Shown in pieces: positions 9,245-17,262 of a stretch of DNA of 64,000 bases. Each line of letters starts with the position of its first letter. Positions within the stretch are counted from its first letter, which is position 1. A program made the translations under genes and the position numbers. The stretch comes from CAYVNU01 sp964453265 (lineage in GTDB: Bacteria; Patescibacteriota; Doudnabacteria; UBA920). The stretch spans positions 1 through 64,000 of the forward strand of contig CAYVNU010000002.1 of assembly GCA_964453265.1 (NCBI GenBank). The letters run 5' to 3'. Under the pieces are notes generated by a model. That model did not search any database. It worked only from the letters and a program-made list of their open reading frames with translations, and was not told the DNA's origin.

Positions 9245-9706
9245 TTATTCAATAGAAACTATTTCGTATTCAGCTTCGCCTGCAGGGGTTTGAACTTTAA
9301 ACTTTTCACCTGCTTTGTGCCCCAATAAACCTTTGCCAACAAGGCTTTCGTTGGAGATTTTGCCTTCTTTTGGGTTAGCTTCGTTGCTACCTACGATTGT
9401 GTATTTTCTTTCCTGGCCCGAGACTTTAACCACAACAGTTGTCCCAATTGTAACAGTGGAACCGTGGGTGTTGGTGGTAATAATTTCCGCATTTTTTATT
9501 ATATCTTCAATTTCGATAATGCGGCCTTCAATAAAGCTTTGCTCTTCTCTGGCTTGGGCGTAATCGGCGTTTTCGCTTAAATCGCCGTGAGCCGCAGCTT
9601 CTCTAATTCTTTCAATTACTTCTTTGCGCTTGTCGTTTATTAAATGTTTTAATTCTTCGTTAAGTTTTTCCAAACCTTCCTTAGTGAGCAAATATTTTTT
9701 TGACAT
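9245..9706 (-). CDS. greA: Transcription elongation factor GreA
   Basis: 153 residues, normal for GreA, which enters the RNA polymerase secondary channel and stimulates cleavage of backtracked RNA. The N-terminal coiled coil (1-75) carries the acidic tip DLSENADYAQAREEQ, with the residues that bring Mg2+ to the active site. The C-terminal FKBP-like domain includes NEANPKEGKISNESLVGKGL and ends in an EYEIVSIE strand. It lies alone between a terminator and a 210-base intergenic stretch. Confidence 0.97.
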   Translation of the reverse strand: MSKKYLLTKEGLEKLNEELKHLINDKRKEVIERIREAAAHGDLSENADYAQAREEQSFIEGRIIEIEDIIKNAEIITTNTHGSTVTIGTTVVVKVSGQERKYTIVGSNEANPKEGKISNESLVGKGLLGHKAGEKFKVQTPAGEAEYEIVSIE

Positions 9707-9717
9707 ATGTGTAAAAT

Positions 9718-9900
9718 GGGTTTAATTTTGTGTCATAGGCCTGTGCAATTTAATGCGATCTGCGATGCGTTATATTTTAACGCGGACTACTCGCTGATAG
9801 GAACGCTGATTGAAGCTGAAACCAAAATTTTATTAAAATATTCCCGCTCAAAGCGAGAATGAAAATTGTTTATTTACGTGGTTAGCTCGTGTATACTACA
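9718..9900. other. Intergenic stretch with degraded dispersed-repeat motifs
   Basis: No gene is seen. Fragments such as AACGCGGACTACTCGCTGAT and AACGCTGATTGAAGCTGA, and the small palindrome CCCGCTCAAAGCGAGA, resemble dispersed repeats seen in many uncultured-bacterial genomes. The greA promoter is expected here but I cannot place it with confidence. Confidence 0.35.
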
Positions 9901-9917
9901 AGTTTTTTACTTACATG

Positions 9918-10628
9918 TCAACTAAAATGAGCTTCAAAATCGTAATGACTATTTGTATTTTCAGTTTTTTTAAAATATATAATATAAGACTCCCCTGTGT
10001 TTGTATAAACACCGCCACCTGAATTATATGGCTCGATTTCTTTCTCAAAGTCAATGTCGCCCTGTACACTAACCTTTTGTACTTTAAGTTCGTACCCGGA
10101 AGCAATTCCTTCAAGGGTTTCTAATTTGTAAGGAGTCCTAGTTTCTAGAATAATTAAATTTCCACCTATTTCAACTGATCTTAAAATATCGTCCCATAAA
10201 AGATGTAAATTTTGACTTTTTTGAACTCTGGGAGAGCCTAGAGTATTTGCAATAAAAGCTGTATTTATAGAATTATCTTTAAACCTTATCATGCCCAACT
10301 GGTTAACTATCGGTGCATCTTTGGGTATTGAACCAATAATTTTTCCTGCGCTTTTTGGGTACGCAATTGTCCCCTCTTGAGAATTATGTTCATAAAATGG
10401 CTTATTCCCTTCTATAAAAGCAACATTTGGCCTTTGCAGAGCTTTAACAAGATCCTTTTCTGAGTAGTGGTCTGTTGATAATTCAGAGTTTGTATCAACG
10501 CCTATGTAATAGTATTTTGAATTAAAATCTTGATTATAAATAATCGGCGCGGGATTTCCACCATGGCCGAATTCAACAAAATATTTTGTTGGGTTGTAAA
10601 TTTCTCTTGTTGGTTCTTCTCCAATCAT
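9918..10628 (-). CDS. Methyltransferase-like hypothetical protein
   Basis: 236 residues. The N-terminal part (KYFVEFGHGGNPAPI, then YYIGVDTN about 25 residues later) looks like the glycine-rich loop and acidic strand-2 end of a Rossmann-fold SAM-dependent methyltransferase. The central GNLIILETRTP region fits strand 5. The usual motifs between are weak, so activity is uncertain. It starts one base after the gyrB stop and is probably translated from the gyrB transcript. Confidence 0.5.
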   Translation of the reverse strand: MIGEEPTREIYNPTKYFVEFGHGGNPAPIIYNQDFNSKYYYIGVDTNSELSTDHYSEKDLVKALQRPNVAFIEGNKPFYEHNSQEGTIAYPKSAGKIIGSIPKDAPIVNQLGMIRFKDNSINTAFIANTLGSPRVQKSQNLHLLWDDILRSVEIGGNLIILETRTPYKLETLEGIASGYELKVQKVSVQGDIDFEKEIEPYNSGGGVYTNTGESYIIYFKKTENTNSHYDFEAHFS

Positions 10629-12686
10629 TTATATATCCAAGTTTTTAACGTTCTTTGCGTGCGTGGTTATAAAGCGCTTGCGCGGAGCGACTTCGTCGCC
10701 CATTAGAACTTCAAAAATTTCACTGACTTTTTCCGCATCTTTTATATTTACTTGAAGCATAACTCTAGCTTTCGGGTCCATGGTGGTTTCCCAAAGCTGG
10801 CCTGGATTCATTTCTCCTAAACCTTTGTAACGCTGAATAGCGTATTTTACGCCGTCTATATTGCCGCCTGTGGTTTCTTCTACGGTAGAGATCTCTTCTT
10901 GTTCTTCGTTTTCCGATGTTTCATCACTTTTCTCTTTTCTCTTAGCACTTTTTTCTTTTTTATTGGCTTTAACTTCCGCAACTAATTCTTTTAGGACTTT
11001 ATCACGCTCGTCATCGCTAAAAGCATATTTGGCATTCTTGCCGACCTTAACTTGGAATAGCGGTGGCTGCGCAATGTATAAATGTCCGCCTTTAATTAAG
11101 TCCGGGAAGTAGCGGTAGAATAAAGTTAAAAGCAAGGTGCGAATGTGCGCGCCGTCTACGTCAGCATCGGTCATAATTATTACGCGATGATAGCGAAGTT
11201 TGGAAATATCATATAAGTCCCCAATTCCGGTGCCAAAAGCAATAATTAAATTTTTAATTTCTTGATTAGTTAAGGCTTTGTCTAAACGAGCTCTTTCTAC
11301 GTTTAAAATTTTACCTCTGAGTGGTAAAATTGCCTGAAAACGCCTGTCGCGGCCTTGTTTTGCGCTGCCACCGGCACTGTCTCCCTCAACTATATATAAT
11401 TCACATTTAGTTGGGTCAGATTCACTGCAGTCAGCAAGTTTTCCGGGGAGAGCCAATCCTTCTAGAACACCTTTTCGAATAACACTGTCCCTAGCTGCTC
11501 TGGCTGCTAATCTGGCTTTTGCGGCTAAAATAACTTTTTCAATAATTTTTCCCGCATCTTGCGGGTGTTCTTCCATATAAATTTCTAAAGCTTCGCCAAC
11601 CGCCGACTCTACAGCAGTTCTAACTTCCGGGTTACCAAGTTTAGCTTTGGTCTGGCCTTCGAACTGAGGGTTAGGCAGTTTAACTGAAACTATAGCTGAA
11701 AGACCTTCGCGCATATCTTCCCCGGTTAACTTTTCACTTTCTTTAACGTAATTATTTTTGGTTGCGTAAGAATTTATTACGCGGGTGAGGGCGGTTCTAA
11801 AACCGGTAACATGCATACCACCTTCCGGGTTATATACGTTGTTGGCATAAGCTAAAATGCGTTCGTCAAAATCGTCGGTGTATTGGATGGCGACTTCAAC
11901 TAAAACGTCATTAACCTGTTTTTGAATATAAATTGGCTGCGATTTAGTTTTCTTATTTCTATTTACTTGGCGAATGTAGCTTACAATACCGCCTTCAAAA
12001 AAGTATTGGTAGGTTAAACCCAAAGCCTCATCTGTAATAATGAAGTGGAGGCCTTTAGTTAAATAAGCTTGGCTGCGTAAGTGTTCTAGTACGGTTTTAA
12101 AATTAAATTCCGTAGTTTCAAAAATGCTGGCGTCCGGATAAAAAGTCGTGCTGGTGCCGGTTTGTTCAGGGTCGTCTTTGTCTACTTTGCCAACAACTTT
12201 TACGGGTCCTTGGGGTTTTCCAATTTTATATTTTTGTTCGTAAATTTTGCCGTCGCGCTTAACTTGGGCAACAAGGTTTGTTGAAAGAGCGTTTACCACA
12301 GCCGCGCCCACGCCATGAAGACCGCCGGAGACTTTATAGCCACTAGCGTCGCCACCAAATTTACCACCAGCATGAAGAACAGTCAAAACCGTTTCCAGCG
12401 CTGACTTTTTGGTTTGTTTATGAATGTCTACCGGAATACCACGGCCGTTGTCTACAACCGTTACTCCGCCATCTTTTTGTAGCAGCACACCAATCTTAGT
12501 GGCATGCCCAGCCATAGCTTCGTCCACGCTATTGTCTACAATTTCCCAAATAAGGTGATGAAGTCCGGTACTAGAGGTGCTTCCAATATACATACCCGGA
12601 CGCTTTCTTACCGGGTCTAAACCTTCAAGTACAGTTATATTTTCAGAAGTATAATTTGATGATTTATTTTTTTCGTCTTTTGGCAT
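10629..12686 (-). CDS. gyrB: DNA gyrase subunit B
   Basis: 685-residue type IIA topoisomerase ATPase subunit. In order: GHKL ATPase domain (EIVDNSVDEAMAGHA, DNGRGIPVDIH, GGLHGVGAAVVNALS), transducer domain, TOPRIM domain (LYIVEGDSAGGSAKQGRDR, MTDADVDGAHIRTLLL) and C-terminal tail (QRYKGLGEMNPGQLWETT). A charged low-complexity linker (about 560-605, rich in K and E) is inserted between TOPRIM and tail; similar species-specific insertions are known. GyrB rather than ParE is preferred from overall motif agreement. GyrA is not in the window. Confidence 0.93.
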   Translation of the reverse strand: MPKDEKNKSSNYTSENITVLEGLDPVRKRPGMYIGSTSSTGLHHLIWEIVDNSVDEAMAGHATKIGVLLQKDGGVTVVDNGRGIPVDIHKQTKKSALETVLTVLHAGGKFGGDASGYKVSGGLHGVGAAVVNALSTNLVAQVKRDGKIYEQKYKIGKPQGPVKVVGKVDKDDPEQTGTSTTFYPDASIFETTEFNFKTVLEHLRSQAYLTKGLHFIITDEALGLTYQYFFEGGIVSYIRQVNRNKKTKSQPIYIQKQVNDVLVEVAIQYTDDFDERILAYANNVYNPEGGMHVTGFRTALTRVINSYATKNNYVKESEKLTGEDMREGLSAIVSVKLPNPQFEGQTKAKLGNPEVRTAVESAVGEALEIYMEEHPQDAGKIIEKVILAAKARLAARAARDSVIRKGVLEGLALPGKLADCSESDPTKCELYIVEGDSAGGSAKQGRDRRFQAILPLRGKILNVERARLDKALTNQEIKNLIIAFGTGIGDLYDISKLRYHRVIIMTDADVDGAHIRTLLLTLFYRYFPDLIKGGHLYIAQPPLFQVKVGKNAKYAFSDDERDKVLKELVAEVKANKKEKSAKRKEKSDETSENEEQEEISTVEETTGGNIDGVKYAIQRYKGLGEMNPGQLWETTMDPKARVMLQVNIKDAEKVSEIFEVLMGDEVAPRKRFITTHAKNVKNLDI

Positions 12687-12712
12687 TTAAAAATAAAGTT
12701 TGTTAGTTAAAA

Positions 12713-13069
12713 TTAATGAGTAGTTGTTGGCGGTATTGATTCTTCCGGGTGGCCTATATTTACATAGACCATACTTAGGGTATCCATTGCGCCTCTTAAA
12801 TAACTAATCGCGTCATGAATGTTATTTTTTTGTAATTTGCTAACCTGATTTAATATTGCGATTTCTAGCGGTTCGTTGTGTTGGTGATATTTTCTTTTAA
12901 ATTCAATTATAAGTTCTTTTAAGTTTATAAATAGTTGTTGTTCTCCTTCGATTTCTGAATTATCATTTACTAAATTGTTGTCCTGTTCGCTATTTCTTTT
13001 TTCGCCCAATGCTCCTATTGCTGCCCCTGAAACAAAGCTTAATATATCTCTCCTGAGGATTTTATTCAT
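12713..13069 (-). CDS. Hypothetical protein, possible N-terminal signal
   Basis: 118 residues. The N-terminus (LRRDILSFVSGAAIGALGEKR) has a short basic then hydrophobic stretch like a twin-arginine-type or weak signal segment, followed by a polar, probably helical body and a Pro/Thr end. No family recognised. It lies 26 bases upstream of gyrB on the same strand. Confidence 0.55.
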   Translation of the reverse strand: MNKILRRDILSFVSGAAIGALGEKRNSEQDNNLVNDNSEIEGEQQLFINLKELIIEFKRKYHQHNEPLEIAILNQVSKLQKNNIHDAISYLRGAMDTLSMVYVNIGHPEESIPPTTTH

Positions 13070-13199
13070 AAAATTATTGCATTTGAATAACTAGAGAAAT
13101 TATAGCAAATTTTTGAATATAATTCCATTAAAAATGTGTGTAAAATTTTATAAAATAGCGCTTAAATAAGGCTATTTTAATAGAATATCATTAGTTTAA

Positions 13200-13568
13200 T
13201 TAGTCGTTTTCGTCACCAGGTGTCTCATCTAAAGCGTTAGCTCGGGCTGACCTGCCAATTCTTGGCCCATGAGGATTTATGCGCGTTGCTTGGGGACTTT
13301 TTGAATTTTCTGATGGGTTAAAAGCATGAGTCAATTCTCTATTACTTCTTTTTGTCTTGGTATTATTTTCTTTTCTGCTTTTTAATGCAGCTCGCTCTGT
13401 TTGAAAAAAAGATATAATTAAACTACTATTAGATTTTTCTTTAAGAGCCTCAGTAATTAAATAAAAGGCTTCTTCTGGATTTTCGTAGGTCTGTGATATT
13501 TCATGTATAAGATCCGTGTCGAACGAACCTTCATGTGGGGTAAATTTTTTTTCTGGAAAATTTGTCAT
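13200..13568 (-). CDS. Hypothetical protein
   Basis: 122 residues. The first 65 look folded and helical (DLIHEISQTYENPEEAFYLI); the remainder is basic, Ser/Asn/Pro-rich and probably disordered. No recognisable family. It starts 17 bases after the pheS-like gene on the same strand, so it is probably the tail of the Phe-tRNA synthetase unit. A 130-base AT-rich gap without visible features follows. Confidence 0.55.
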   Translation of the reverse strand: MTNFPEKKFTPHEGSFDTDLIHEISQTYENPEEAFYLITEALKEKSNSSLIISFFQTERAALKSRKENNTKTKRSNRELTHAFNPSENSKSPQATRINPHGPRIGRSARANALDETPGDEND

Positions 13569-13585
13569 TTTTTTTGCTTTTTAGT

Positions 13586-14722
13586 TTATCTTAACTCCGC
13601 GTTATGAACGCGTTTGGTTTCTTCGTAAAGTTTATTATGAATTGCATCTACTTCTTCGCTTTTTAATGTTCTTTCCGGGCTTCTGTAGACTATGTGGTAG
13701 GTGTAGGACATTCTATCTGCTCCGAATTTTGCGTCGTTTTCGTATTTGTCCATAAGTTCTACCTGTTCCACTAAATCCCCTCCCAGTTCACGAATAAGGT
13801 CAAAGTAATTGTTTGGTACAAAGTCTTTGTTAACTATGAAAGATATGTCGCGTGGTACTGGTGGAAACTTACTAACCTCGATGTATTTGCGGCCAAGTTT
13901 AAGTTGTTTTTTTACGCGGGCATCCTCGCTCCATAAAAGACGAATGTCAGGAAGTTCCATGCTAGCAATAGCTAAACGTTCCAAGCCAAACCCAAAAGCC
14001 CAGCCCGTGTAATTTTTGCTATCAACCCCCAACTTTTCAAGTACGCTGCCCTTTACCACGCCGCAACCTACAACTTCCACCCATTTGCCGTTTAAATCTA
14101 CTTCCATTTCTAAACTCGGGTCAGTATAAGGAAAAGTGTCTTTGTTTAACCTATATTTAACAGTGGGTCCGAATACTGCTTTTGCAATATTGCCCAAAGA
14201 TTCTTCTAAGTCGGTTTGCGTTATAGTTTTTATATTTTTTGGCGCTAAATACCAGCCATCTATTTGATGAAAAACATTCATGTGTTTACTATCAATTTCA
14301 TCTTTCCTATAAACTTTGCCAAAACTAAAAGCACCGACTGCTTGGTTTTCCGCAATGCGTTTTTTTACGCCCTCGTCCTGTAAAAAGTAATACCACATTA
14401 CGGTGGTGTGGGTGCGAAGAATATTTTTATCGTCTACGTAATAGGTGTCGCTTTTGCTTCTGGCCGGGTGGTCTGGTGGGAAATCAAATAAATCAAAACT
14501 AATATCTGCCGGAACTATTTCGGGAGTTTGTATGGTACCCAGGTCTTTAAAATATTCAGAGGCTAGTATTCTGTCTACCACTTCTTTTATTGGGCTGCCT
14601 TCGGTACGCGACAAATCCGGCATGCTTAAATAGCGCCTAATTCTAAGCGCTTCAAAGTCGGTTCGTTTTTCTAATTCTTTTTTTAGGCGAGCTTCTTCTG
14701 AAAGATTTATGACTATGTTCAT
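13586..14722 (-). CDS. pheS: Phenylalanine--tRNA ligase, PheS catalytic core fused to FDX-ACB domain
   Basis: 378 residues. The catalytic part (about 35-280) has class II motifs of PheS: DHPARSKSDTYYVDD, RTHTTVMWYYFL, FSFGKVYRKDEIDSKHMNVFHQIDGW, and motif 3 GWAFGFGLERLAIASM. The N-terminal coiled coil of ordinary bacterial PheS is almost absent. Residues about 285-378 (KYIEVSKFPPVPRDISFIV ... RSPERTLKSEEVDAI) are a ferredoxin-fold anticodon-binding domain that normally ends PheT. This is the layout of monomeric mitochondrial PheRS rather than the bacterial alpha2-beta2 enzyme. The next gene encodes a free PheT N-terminal domain. The PheRS assignment is firm; monomeric function is inferred. 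Confidence 0.88.
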   Translation of the reverse strand: MNIVINLSEEARLKKELEKRTDFEALRIRRYLSMPDLSRTEGSPIKEVVDRILASEYFKDLGTIQTPEIVPADISFDLFDFPPDHPARSKSDTYYVDDKNILRTHTTVMWYYFLQDEGVKKRIAENQAVGAFSFGKVYRKDEIDSKHMNVFHQIDGWYLAPKNIKTITQTDLEESLGNIAKAVFGPTVKYRLNKDTFPYTDPSLEMEVDLNGKWVEVVGCGVVKGSVLEKLGVDSKNYTGWAFGFGLERLAIASMELPDIRLLWSEDARVKKQLKLGRKYIEVSKFPPVPRDISFIVNKDFVPNNYFDLIRELGGDLVEQVELMDKYENDAKFGADRMSYTYHIVYRSPERTLKSEEVDAIHNKLYEETKRVHNAELR

Positions 14723-14742
14723 AATACGGTAAATTAGCTAAT

Positions 14743-15207
14743 TTAAAGGGATTTTACCATACTTGGATTAAATTCGCTACCAGGTAAAACATCGCTCTTT
14801 AAGAGCATTATACCTGGTTTATCATCCGGAGTTTTGGAAAGTCCTAATTCAAAAGCCGCGCAAATCATGCCTTGGCTTTCAATGCCGCGGATTTTAGCTT
14901 TGCCTAAGACAAAAGGTTCATGAGTTTCGCTATGTATATTTTGGGCAATTTGTGCGCCCGGTAAAGCAAGTACTACTATGTCCCCTTCCCCAAAATTAAA
15001 AGCCCCGCAGATTACCGGATACACTTCGTTTGTGCCGGGAGGTAAGCCACGAGCCTGGTTTACTCGTCCTATGTCGAGCTTAATAACCCTAAGTCTGTCG
15101 GCATTAGGGTGCTTTTCTACAGCAGTAACTTTTGCAGCTAGTATGTTATTAAAATTACTTGGCTCGGTTTTAATTTTAGAAAAAAAGTTTTTTAAAAAAT
15201 TTAACAT
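14743..15207 (-). CDS. Stand-alone PheT N-terminal EMAP/tRNA-binding domain
   Basis: 154 residues. After about 20 residues comes an OB-fold tRNA-binding domain of the PheT type: VEKHPNADRLRVIKLDIG, PVICGAFNFGEGDIVVLALPG, AKIRGIESQGMICAAFELGL. The last motif (GM-C-A-ELGL) is characteristic of the beginning of bacterial PheT, not of MetRS or Trbp111 domains. Bacterial PheT is about 800 residues; here the protein stops after this domain. It precedes the pheS fusion by 20 bases, so both are likely made together and may act together in trans. A remnant of a degraded pheT is the alternative. Confidence 0.82.
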   Translation of the reverse strand: MLNFLKNFFSKIKTEPSNFNNILAAKVTAVEKHPNADRLRVIKLDIGRVNQARGLPPGTNEVYPVICGAFNFGEGDIVVLALPGAQIAQNIHSETHEPFVLGKAKIRGIESQGMICAAFELGLSKTPDDKPGIMLLKSDVLPGSEFNPSMVKSL

Positions 15208-15216
15208 TAGAAATAT

Positions 15217-16737
15217 TTAATAATTTAAGCATTCAATTTGATTGCAAACATATCCGGTTGTGCCTGAAGCCGGCGCGTCTAAAACTGTTTTTAGCGTGAA
15301 AGTATCGAATTTATCTGAGGGTCTATACTCGTAGTCTTTGTTAGTTTTGGGATCTTTAGGAACCGCGGATAAATATTTAGGAACTAGCTCTGTCTTATAT
15401 TTCTCTATTGTAGGAAAAACATACTCTTGTTTTCCGGAAATATTTGCGTTTGAATATAAAAGTAGAGCACTTTGAATGTTGGCTAGGTCTGTTTTTCGTT
15501 GGTCGTCAAAAATAGCTGCTTCATCCGCCATTTTGTCCTTTTTTGCGTCGGCCAAGTGTTTTTTTATTAATTGACCGGCTGATTCGCTATAAAAACTTAA
15601 AGTAAAATCGGTTCCTTTTGGGTTTAGGGCGTAGGAATAAACGTACTGGTCTTTATTTATTGGGTCTAAAGGGTTAGTCGCAATTTTTAGGTAGGGCTTT
15701 ACAGCCGTGTGCATATCTAAAAAATTAGCGGTCTTTGGAAATTCGCTGTGATCTGCCTGATATTTAATTAAAGCTATTTCGTAAGTTTTAACGGTATTAG
15801 TTCGCTGAGCGTCTCTGTCCTGTTTTGCTTCTGGGGTCTGTTCAAAAATGCTTGCAGGGCTACCGGTGGCTTGTGTGCTTGTGGCATTAGCGGGTGTAGA
15901 GGTTGAAGTATTAACAGTGTCTTGCGGCGGTTTGACGTAACCATAAACTTTTTCTAAAACGTCGCCGAGAGTTTTTAAAGTAGGCTCATGTACAGTTAAA
16001 CTTTTAGCTTTATTGCCAATATCTTTTATTTGCTCAGGTGTCATTTTAACGCCTTTGCTGTAAGAATTTTTTATGTCTTCCGCGTCTGTATATTTGGGAT
16101 TTCCGGAGTGTAGGTTGATTGGGTCAGTGGAAAAGACGTGAACTTCATCGCCGTCTGCTATCCCGTCAGAATCTGAGTCGGCATTATTTGGGTCTGTTTG
16201 TAAATTTGATTCCTCTAAATTAGTGAGCCCGTCATAATCCGGGTCAGCCGAATCACCACAAGTTTTTTCATCTATGCATGATTGAAAAAATTTCTTTCTC
16301 CATTCTTCTGGGGTTTTAAATTTTGCGTCAGCGGCTAGATTTTTTTGTGTCAGATCATTAGCTAAATTTGGGTTAATAACAATATCTGATTTTTGGTAAT
16401 CGCTAGTACCGAACTTGTTAATTAAAAAATAACCGATCGGCGCCAAAATAATCAAAGCCAAAACAACAATTACAAAAAATTTGTTTTTGGTAAAAAAACC
16501 GGGTTCGCTATTTATTTGCAGCGGAGTTTGAGTATTGTTTTGTGGTTGCTCTTGACTATTAATTTTAGGAACGCTATTTGAATTTATGCTAGGACCAATT
16601 ATTTGATCTTTTAATGATGTTTTGGGTGCAACATTAAAATATAAAAGATCATCGTTTTCAGCCTCTGCTTTAGCTGGTTTATTTTCTGGTGGATTTTGTG
16701 GCTTGGGGTTTAAATTGTTTGTTTGTTCTTCGTTCAT
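15217..16737 (-). CDS. Membrane-anchored protein with calcium-type repeats and pseudopilin-like domains
   Basis: 506 residues. A polar Pro/Asn-rich cytoplasmic region (1-85) leads to one transmembrane helix (about 87-107, FFVIVVLALIILAPIGYFLI). Around 165-210 lie thrombospondin-type-3 or EF-hand-like Asp-rich repeats (DPDYDGLTNLEE, NADSDSDGIADGDEV). The C-terminal half contains two stretches resembling the globular part of major pseudopilins (RDAQRTNTVKTYEIALIKYQ and DDQRKTDLANIQSALLLYSN, each followed by a Pro-rich 'YLKIATNPLDP'-like loop). No prepilin peptidase site is present. Probably an external calcium-stabilised surface protein; function unknown. Confidence 0.6.
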   Translation of the reverse strand: MNEEQTNNLNPKPQNPPENKPAKAEAENDDLLYFNVAPKTSLKDQIIGPSINSNSVPKINSQEQPQNNTQTPLQINSEPGFFTKNKFFVIVVLALIILAPIGYFLINKFGTSDYQKSDIVINPNLANDLTQKNLAADAKFKTPEEWRKKFFQSCIDEKTCGDSADPDYDGLTNLEESNLQTDPNNADSDSDGIADGDEVHVFSTDPINLHSGNPKYTDAEDIKNSYSKGVKMTPEQIKDIGNKAKSLTVHEPTLKTLGDVLEKVYGYVKPPQDTVNTSTSTPANATSTQATGSPASIFEQTPEAKQDRDAQRTNTVKTYEIALIKYQADHSEFPKTANFLDMHTAVKPYLKIATNPLDPINKDQYVYSYALNPKGTDFTLSFYSESAGQLIKKHLADAKKDKMADEAAIFDDQRKTDLANIQSALLLYSNANISGKQEYVFPTIEKYKTELVPKYLSAVPKDPKTNKDYEYRPSDKFDTFTLKTVLDAPASGTTGYVCNQIECLNY

Positions 16738-16745
16738 TTTAGGTT

Positions 16746-17120
16746 TTAAATTTTTAGGTTAAAAAAAGCTTCTAAGCTAGCAAAAAATAAAATTAAAGTT
16801 AATGCGACCCACCAAAATAAAATTCCTTGGGTCAGCAGAATTGCCGATGCTATAATAAAAAAAGATAATAACGCGGCTTGCCTAAAAGAAATACTCAAAT
16901 TTATTATGTAAAGTTTTGGCCAAAATATTTGCCTAATAACAAGCCCCAAGAGACTAAATAACGACTGGCAGAACAAAAATAAACTTATATAAAAAAATAT
17001 TTTTGTTAAAATTGAGCTAGAGTACGGGTCTGTAAAATTAACTATTGATCCCAGGGAAAAAACTGAAAGTATTAAGCAGGTAATTAGTAGGGTTAAGTGC
17101 TGGGGATTTGATTTTATCAT
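16746..17120 (-). CDS. Small four-helix membrane protein
   Basis: 124 residues with about four hydrophobic helices and almost no polar loops. No motif recognised. It ends 8 bases before the anchored surface protein starts, on the same strand, which suggests a shared transcript. About 140 bases of AT-rich sequence without a gene lie upstream. Confidence 0.6.
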   Translation of the reverse strand: MIKSNPQHLTLLITCLILSVFSLGSIVNFTDPYSSSILTKIFFYISLFLFCQSLFSLLGLVIRQIFWPKLYIINLSISFRQAALLSFFIIASAILLTQGILFWWVALTLILFFASLEAFFNLKI

Positions 17121-17262
17121 TTAATTTTAGCTTCAAAAATTAACTCTAAACAAATGAAAAATCTGTTAATGTTTCCTAAGCATTATACCATAATATTGTA
17201 TTTAAATAAAATTTGTTTTTAAAGTCAAATTTTTGTAATTAATACGTATCGTACTTAGGCGC

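Noticed and set aside
9911..10114. 67-residue minus frame inside the gene at 9918
   Set aside because: It overlaps a longer, better supported frame that adjoins gyrB and has no features of its own.
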